Shown here piece after piece: positions 60,672-64,000 of a DNA stretch of 64,000 nucleotides. Every line of letters starts with the position of its first letter. The stretch's first letter is position 1. Origin of the DNA: Bin87 sp965220105 (GTDB lineage Bacteria > Chloroflexota > Dehalococcoidia > Lucifugimonadales > UBA3495); contig OZ244811.1 of the NCBI GenBank assembly GCA_965220105.1, positions 1,054,001 to 1,118,000 on the forward strand, given 5' to 3'. The notes under the pieces are model-generated. The model saw only the letters and a list, made by a program, of their open reading frames with translations. It made no database searches and was not told the origin of the DNA. Both the position numbers and the translations under genes were made by a program.

Positions 60672-61202
60672 TCAGTCGATGGACCGGTCCCATTTATGCC
60701 TAGGCGCGTCGTACATCCAGCACCTGGCGTTGGAGCTAGAATCGGTGGGTGGTTCGGAGAATTGGACTAGGATGTTTCCTATCGTGTCTCTCGTCAGTCC
60801 GTCACCGTCCCAATCTCCAGATAAGGCCAGCGATTCGGGTACGGTTGTTCCGTTCTCCCACTCTGCGTGGTGGCACCATTGCCGAGTGTGGCTAATTTTG
60901 GCGCTCCACATGTCCTGTTCGCAGGTGAAGGAAGTGGTTTCCTGCATGGCACGGACGATCTCGTTGGCTCGTTCGGCGGTGTGTAACTCGCGTCGGATGA
61001 TCAGTGATGTGCGTAAGTATCTGTTGCAGTCACGGTTCGGTACGATTATGCCTTGACGCCCCGACGTCTCCTGCTCTTGGCAAGCCAGTGCTAGGGGCAT
61101 GGCGACTACGATCGCGGTGGCTAGCCAGACTGACTTCCATAGCCGCGCACGGATCCTGAGCCGTGGTCTCCGAGGTTTGGCGTCTTTCCTGTCGTTGGTC
61201 AT
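60672..61202 (-). CDS. Putative lipoprotein, paralogue 1
   Basis: 176 aa from ATG 61202 (GAGGTGGGGAAC upstream). A basic N-terminus, hydrophobic helix (SVWLATAIVVAMPLALAC) and lipobox LALAC predict lipid attachment at Cys. The body contains RDCNRYLRTSLIIRRELHTAERANEI, SAKISHTRQWCHHAEWENGTTVPESLA and NILVQFSEPPTDSSSNARCW. Four further cysteines could form disulfides. Closely related to the next gene, so a tandem duplication. Family unknown. Confidence 0.65.
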   Translation of the reverse strand: MTNDRKDAKPRRPRLRIRARLWKSVWLATAIVVAMPLALACQEQETSGRQGIIVPNRDCNRYLRTSLIIRRELHTAERANEIVRAMQETTSFTCEQDMWSAKISHTRQWCHHAEWENGTTVPESLALSGDWDGDGLTRDTIGNILVQFSEPPTDSSSNARCWMYDAPRHKWDRSID

Positions 61203-61228
61203 GTTCCCCACCTCTTGCATTGCTCAGA

Positions 61229-61759
61229 TTAGTCCACTGAACGGTCCCACTTTAGGTCAGTCACGTTGAATATCCAGCACTTGGCGGTGAAGCGAGATCC
61301 GGTGGGCGGTTCGGAGAACTGGACGAGTACGTTGCCTTCCTTGTCCTTTGTCAGCCCGTCGCTGTCTATCTCTGCTGCTTCGGCTAGTGATTCGGGTACT
61401 GGTGTTCCGTCTTCCCACTCTGCGTGGTGGCACGATTGCGGAGTCGAGCTGATCTTCGCGCTCCACGTATCCGGGCCGCAGTCTAAGTGTGTGACCTCTT
61501 GGTAGGCTTGGACGATTTCGTTGCCCCGTTCGGCGGTGTCGATCCCGCGTTGTACGATCAGTGATATTCGCAATTTTTTGTTGCAGTCACGGATCAGGTT
61601 GATTGTGCCTTGCTGTCCCGACGGCTCCTGCTCTTGGCAAGCCAGGGCTATGGCCATGGCGACTACGATCGCGCTGGCTAGCCAGACCGACTTCCATAGC
61701 CGCGCATACGTTCTGAGCTGCGGTCTCCGAGGTTTGGTCTCGTTCCTGTCGTTGGTCAT
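61229..61759 (-). CDS. Putative lipoprotein, paralogue 2
   Basis: 176 aa from ATG 61759 (GGGGTGGGGAAC upstream). Same architecture as the downstream gene: helix SVWLASAIVVAMAIALAC, then RDCNKKLRISLIVQRGIDTAERGNEI, SSTPQSCHHAEWEDGTPVPESLA and NVLVQFSEPPTGSRFTAKCW. Located 26 bases before paralogue 1, so co-transcribed. Exposed on the cell surface if the lipobox is used. No recognised domain. Confidence 0.65.
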   Translation of the reverse strand: MTNDRNETKPRRPQLRTYARLWKSVWLASAIVVAMAIALACQEQEPSGQQGTINLIRDCNKKLRISLIVQRGIDTAERGNEIVQAYQEVTHLDCGPDTWSAKISSTPQSCHHAEWEDGTPVPESLAEAAEIDSDGLTKDKEGNVLVQFSEPPTGSRFTAKCWIFNVTDLKWDRSVD

Positions 61760-61980
61760 GTTCCCCACCCCCTGCATTGTGCGCAATGCTTTTAATCTAG
61801 GACAGTTCGCTACTACTTGCGTAGAACGAGTTCTTTTGTTCAGCGCTGTTTTTTATTCTGTCCGTGGGGCGGTTTTGTTATGCCCAACCCTTTTCTCTGT
61901 TACGGTCGCGGGGTAGGTGTAGATGTCACTCGTTGTCGTTGATGATTCTTTTCTGTGGGCCTCTTGGATGTTGGCGGGCA

Positions 61981-62012
61981 TCAAAAAGGGCGGGAGTAAT
62001 CCCGCCCTTTTC
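61981..62012. terminator. Bidirectional hairpin terminator
   Basis: AAAAAGGGCGGGA / TCCCGCCCTTTT stem with T/A tracts on both sides. Could end the transcript from 62419 on minus. Confidence 0.8.
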
Positions 62013-62065
62013 CAGGCTGTCCGTGACGAGTCGGCCTTGATTCTCCCGGTGTCGTTGGTGAATCG

Positions 62066-62200
62066 TTAAACGTGTTCTCAGGCCGGTTTTGAGGCCCGGA
62101 TGACTTGTGAGTCGTCGGAGTGCCTAAATCGCCGTCACAGCTCGTATTTGTGTCCTCTATGGCGATTTTTCAGGACGATCGGATGCCTGTTTTCGGCCCT
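62066..62200 (+). repeat. ~130-bp dispersed repeat, copy e
   Basis: Plus-oriented (TTCTCAGGCCGGTTTTGAGG ... GTCACAGCTCGTATTTGTGT ... GGCGATTTTTCAGGACGATC). Its end is seven bases from the first repeat of array D. Confidence 0.8.
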
Positions 62201-62207
62201 AATTACG

Positions 62208-62423
62208 GGTACGTCCCCGGCTGTGCGGGGTGACGAACTGGGATGGGCTCGAAAAACGCCATTCTCAGTTCCGTTATGTCCCCGCAGGTACGGGGTGAGC
62301 AAGTCGCGTCCGGTTGTGTCCCGCATCTTTTCCGGCATACCCCCGTAGGTACGGGGCGAGCATTCCGTCCGGCATATGGCTTGGTGTTGGAGCAAGGTAT
62401 ACTCCCGTACTTACGGGGCTAAC
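62208..62423 (-). CRISPR. CRISPR array D (four repeats)
   Basis: Units at 62208-62235 (degenerate), 62273-62300, 62334-62361 and 62396-62423, with spacers of 37, 33 and 34 bp. Core on plus is CCCCGTAGGTACGGGGCGAGC or variants. Repeats vary more than in the other arrays. The right end has no leader motif: the last repeat runs straight into the 3' end of a lipoprotein gene, whose stop lies within it. It is probably a decaying fragment. Confidence 0.75.
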
Positions 62424-63030
62424 AAATTTTCGATTCCTCTCCTAGGACTTCGGCGGGCTGGAATGTCGGCACGCCTTGCTGTAGCTGGGAAGAGGGCTGT
62501 GCTGGAATGACCTCATAAATCTCGATTACGCCGGGCATCGCCTCGACGGTTGGGACTAGATCGAGGTCAATCCTGGCAATGGTGCCGTTTACGTTCCTGT
62601 TCGTGCCGTCATATTTATTGGATGAGACCCACCCGGTGGCGTGCTCGTTCATGAACTCGACCAACGCGTCCACATGTTCTGGGCCTTGGACAGTGACAAC
62701 GATCTCGACGTAAACGGTTGGTGCGGTTTCGCCGGCTGCCCTACTGTTGGCTTTTTCTTCCGCGTGTCGAGCGATCATGCGCTGGAGGTTGCGGTTGACA
62801 ACTGGCTTTACGGGCAGGCTGGTGGGTGGTGGGGGTGGTGTCCACTCGGCGGGGGGTGCTTTTTGCTGGCTGACTGACTCGTTTTCTGTGTTCTGGTGAG
62901 GTTGGGCAGTTTCTTCTCCGTTGCTTTGGGGTGTTGGTGCAGCCGGGGCGCAGGCTATGGCTAAAATGACGGTTGCAGTCAGGACCGCAGCTATGGTGAG
63001 GATGGTCACACGAATTTTGGATTTCTGCAC
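62419..63030 (-). CDS. Putative lipoprotein
   Basis: 203 aa. Signal helix (VTILTIAAVLTATVILAIAC) with lipobox IAIAC/LAIAC, then a Pro/Gln-rich linker (PPAEWTPPPPPTSLPVK). The folded part has APTVYVEIVVTVQGPEHVDALVEFM, VNGTIARIDLDLVPTVEAMPGVIEIYEVI, an alternating strand-helix pattern resembling small ferredoxin-like or inhibitor-I9-like domains that accompany subtilases. The stop codon is inside a CRISPR repeat, so the last residues may be recent. Start at ATG 63030 follows GGAGGACATCTAG. Confidence 0.65.
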   Translation of the reverse strand: MQKSKIRVTILTIAAVLTATVILAIACAPAAPTPQSNGEETAQPHQNTENESVSQQKAPPAEWTPPPPPTSLPVKPVVNRNLQRMIARHAEEKANSRAAGETAPTVYVEIVVTVQGPEHVDALVEFMNEHATGWVSSNKYDGTNRNVNGTIARIDLDLVPTVEAMPGVIEIYEVIPAQPSSQLQQGVPTFQPAEVLGEESKIC

Positions 63031-63458
63031 TAGATGTCCTCCTATGGTTGATTTCTTTTAGGCTATCCCAACCCGTAATTTGTTCCTGCGGCTCGTCAAA
63101 GGGCGTTATTGGTGGTTCGGGGGGGTTCCATTTGGTGCCGGAGTTGGGGTATCGGGTTGTCTTTGTCAGGCAGAGAAAGACCCGTCCTGCCCAGGAGCAG
63201 GACGGGTTGTTAGCACGGTGGGTTGGTTCGCTATGGTTAGACGAGTGCGAAGAGCCGGCGGCGGCGAGGTTCAGGGCTGAAGAGCGTTGGTACGTGGTTT
63301 GGTTTCTTGCGGGGCTGGCCCTTGGGTCGGATTTCCTGTTGCTGCCTACCGCTGTTGCCGCCTACCGCGTCGCCGTCTGTGTCTGGGCCCATCATGCCTA
63401 TATCGGTCGTTTCGATTGGGTTGATTTTCTTCAGTGGATTCTCGGTTGGTTGTGAATC
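63031..63458. other. Intergenic region with hairpin
   Basis: No gene supported. A stem ACCCGTCCTG / CAGGACGGGT at 63178-63207 ends in GTTGTT and could be a plus-strand terminator. Overlapping ORFs (plus 63048-63455) lack domains and ribosome-binding sites. Confidence 0.35.
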
Positions 63459-63593
63459 GCGAAGACGAGTTCTCAGGCTGGTTTTGAGCCTTGGATGACT
63501 TGTGAGTCGTCCAAGGGCTGAAATCGCTGTCACAGTTCGTATTTGTACCCTCTATGGGGATTTTTCAGGAAGATCGGATACCCGTTTTCGGCC
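63459..63593 (+). repeat. ~130-bp dispersed repeat, copy f
   Basis: Plus-oriented (TTCTCAGGCTGGTTTTGAG ... GTCACAGTTCGTATTTGTAC ... GGGGATTTTTCAGGAAGATC). It ends nine bases before array E, just as copy e precedes array D. Confidence 0.8.
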
Positions 63594-63602
63594 CTAGTTA
63601 CG

Positions 63603-63935
63603 GGTACGTCCCCACTCACGTGGGGTAAACAGTACGAAGGTCCGTGGTCGGTGGGATGTTTCCGGCACATCCCCGTACTTACGGGGCGAGCAGTTGAAAG
63701 CGCACAGGTGATGTGGACGATGAGGGTATACCCCCGTGCTTACGGGGCGAGGAATTCCATCTGCGCGTGTGGGACGAGGCTTGTGGGTATACCCCCGTAC
63801 TTACGGGGCGAGCTCCAGAGTATGTGAGTGCAGTGGGTGGCGATCCGGTATACCCCCGTACTTACGGGGCGAGCCCTTGTTGTCGAATAGATAATATCAT
63901 TCATTTTCTGCGGGAGTCCACGAGTATGCGGGGGG
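63603..63935 (-). CRISPR. CRISPR array E (five repeats plus degenerate end unit)
   Basis: 28-bp repeats start at 63603, 63664, 63725, 63786 and 63847, all separated by 33-bp spacers. The leftmost is the most diverged (GGTACGTCCCCACTCACGTG), as expected of the leader-distal end when transcription runs leftward. A palindromic unit near 63908-63935 sits across the putative leader. The leader motif is at 63885-63904. No cas gene is in view. Confidence 0.88.
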
Positions 63936-64000
63936 AATCCTTGTTGTCGACTTGGTGCGGAGCGGCAATTTGTACGTTTCGTATCTGGTCAAAACGCGCT
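63875..64000 (-). promoter_or_regulatory. Putative leader of array E
   Basis: Begins CCTTGTTGTCGAATAGATAA and TATCATTCATTTT, nearly the same as beside array C, followed by the same palindrome and tail, and ends with AAAACGCGCT, the start of another dispersed repeat cut by the window edge. Confidence 0.55.

Noticed and set aside
1..64000. A cas operon accompanying the arrays
   Set aside because: No Cas1, Cas2, Cas3 or Cascade-like protein motif was seen in any frame; the helicase at 22.9 kb is Ski2-type in a Hachiman context, not Cas3.
1..64000. tRNA or rRNA genes
   Set aside because: GTTCGA-containing stretches were inspected informally, but none sits in a cloverleaf context; no rRNA-like conserved sequence seen.

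Overview
The window looks like a chromosomal accessory region of an uncultured, fairly GC-rich bacterium. Secreted fibronectin/Ig-like repeat proteins, a one-piece sensor kinase/OmpR-type regulator, PaREP1-type genes and short-peptide lipoproteins together suggest Chloroflexota, perhaps a SAR202/Dehalococcoidia-like lineage. That assignment rests on protein style, not on a marker gene. No rRNA, tRNA or core housekeeping gene was found. Bases 1-17,000 are visibly more GC-rich than the rest.

Layout. 0-17 kb: a sensor kinase fused to a response regulator is divergent from a secreted FN3 protein; its control region and leader peptide are duplicated in front of a second, giant secreted protein that carries a beta-propeller and a metallopeptidase motif. 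17-33 kb: a defence and mobile-remnant zone with a broken kinase, an AF2212/PIN toxin-antitoxin pair, HEPN-like genes, a Hachiman-like HamA/HamB pair, a DUF262/HEPN pair, IS1380 and SDR remnants and a PaREP1 gene. 33-45.5 kb: two related five-gene modules in mirror orientation. Each has a beta-rich protein, a stand-alone zinc-ribbon recombinase tail, a small acidic protein, an XRE regulator and a serine recombinase. They face each other across a centre holding three short CRISPR arrays and two other genes; a broken third recombinase lies outside. 45.6-56.5 kb: a minus-strand type I restriction-modification locus (hsdM, membrane genes, a second hsdM remnant, hsdS, brnT, brnA-hsdR fusion). 57-64 kb: a secreted subtilase with FN3 domains, three lipoproteins, and three more short CRISPR arrays in the opposite orientation.

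The most unusual features are: (1) the mirrored recombinase modules, whose recombinase genes end inside degenerate CRISPR repeats; (2) a BrnA-like antitoxin that appears translationally fused to HsdR directly behind brnT; (3) a roughly 130-bp dispersed repeat in six copies, three of them beside CRISPR arrays; (4) a poly-C tract in a leader ORF that overlaps the start of a secreted protein by ATGA. All arrays have 28-bp type I-E-like repeats and mostly 33-bp spacers, and no cas gene is visible, so any interference machinery must lie elsewhere.
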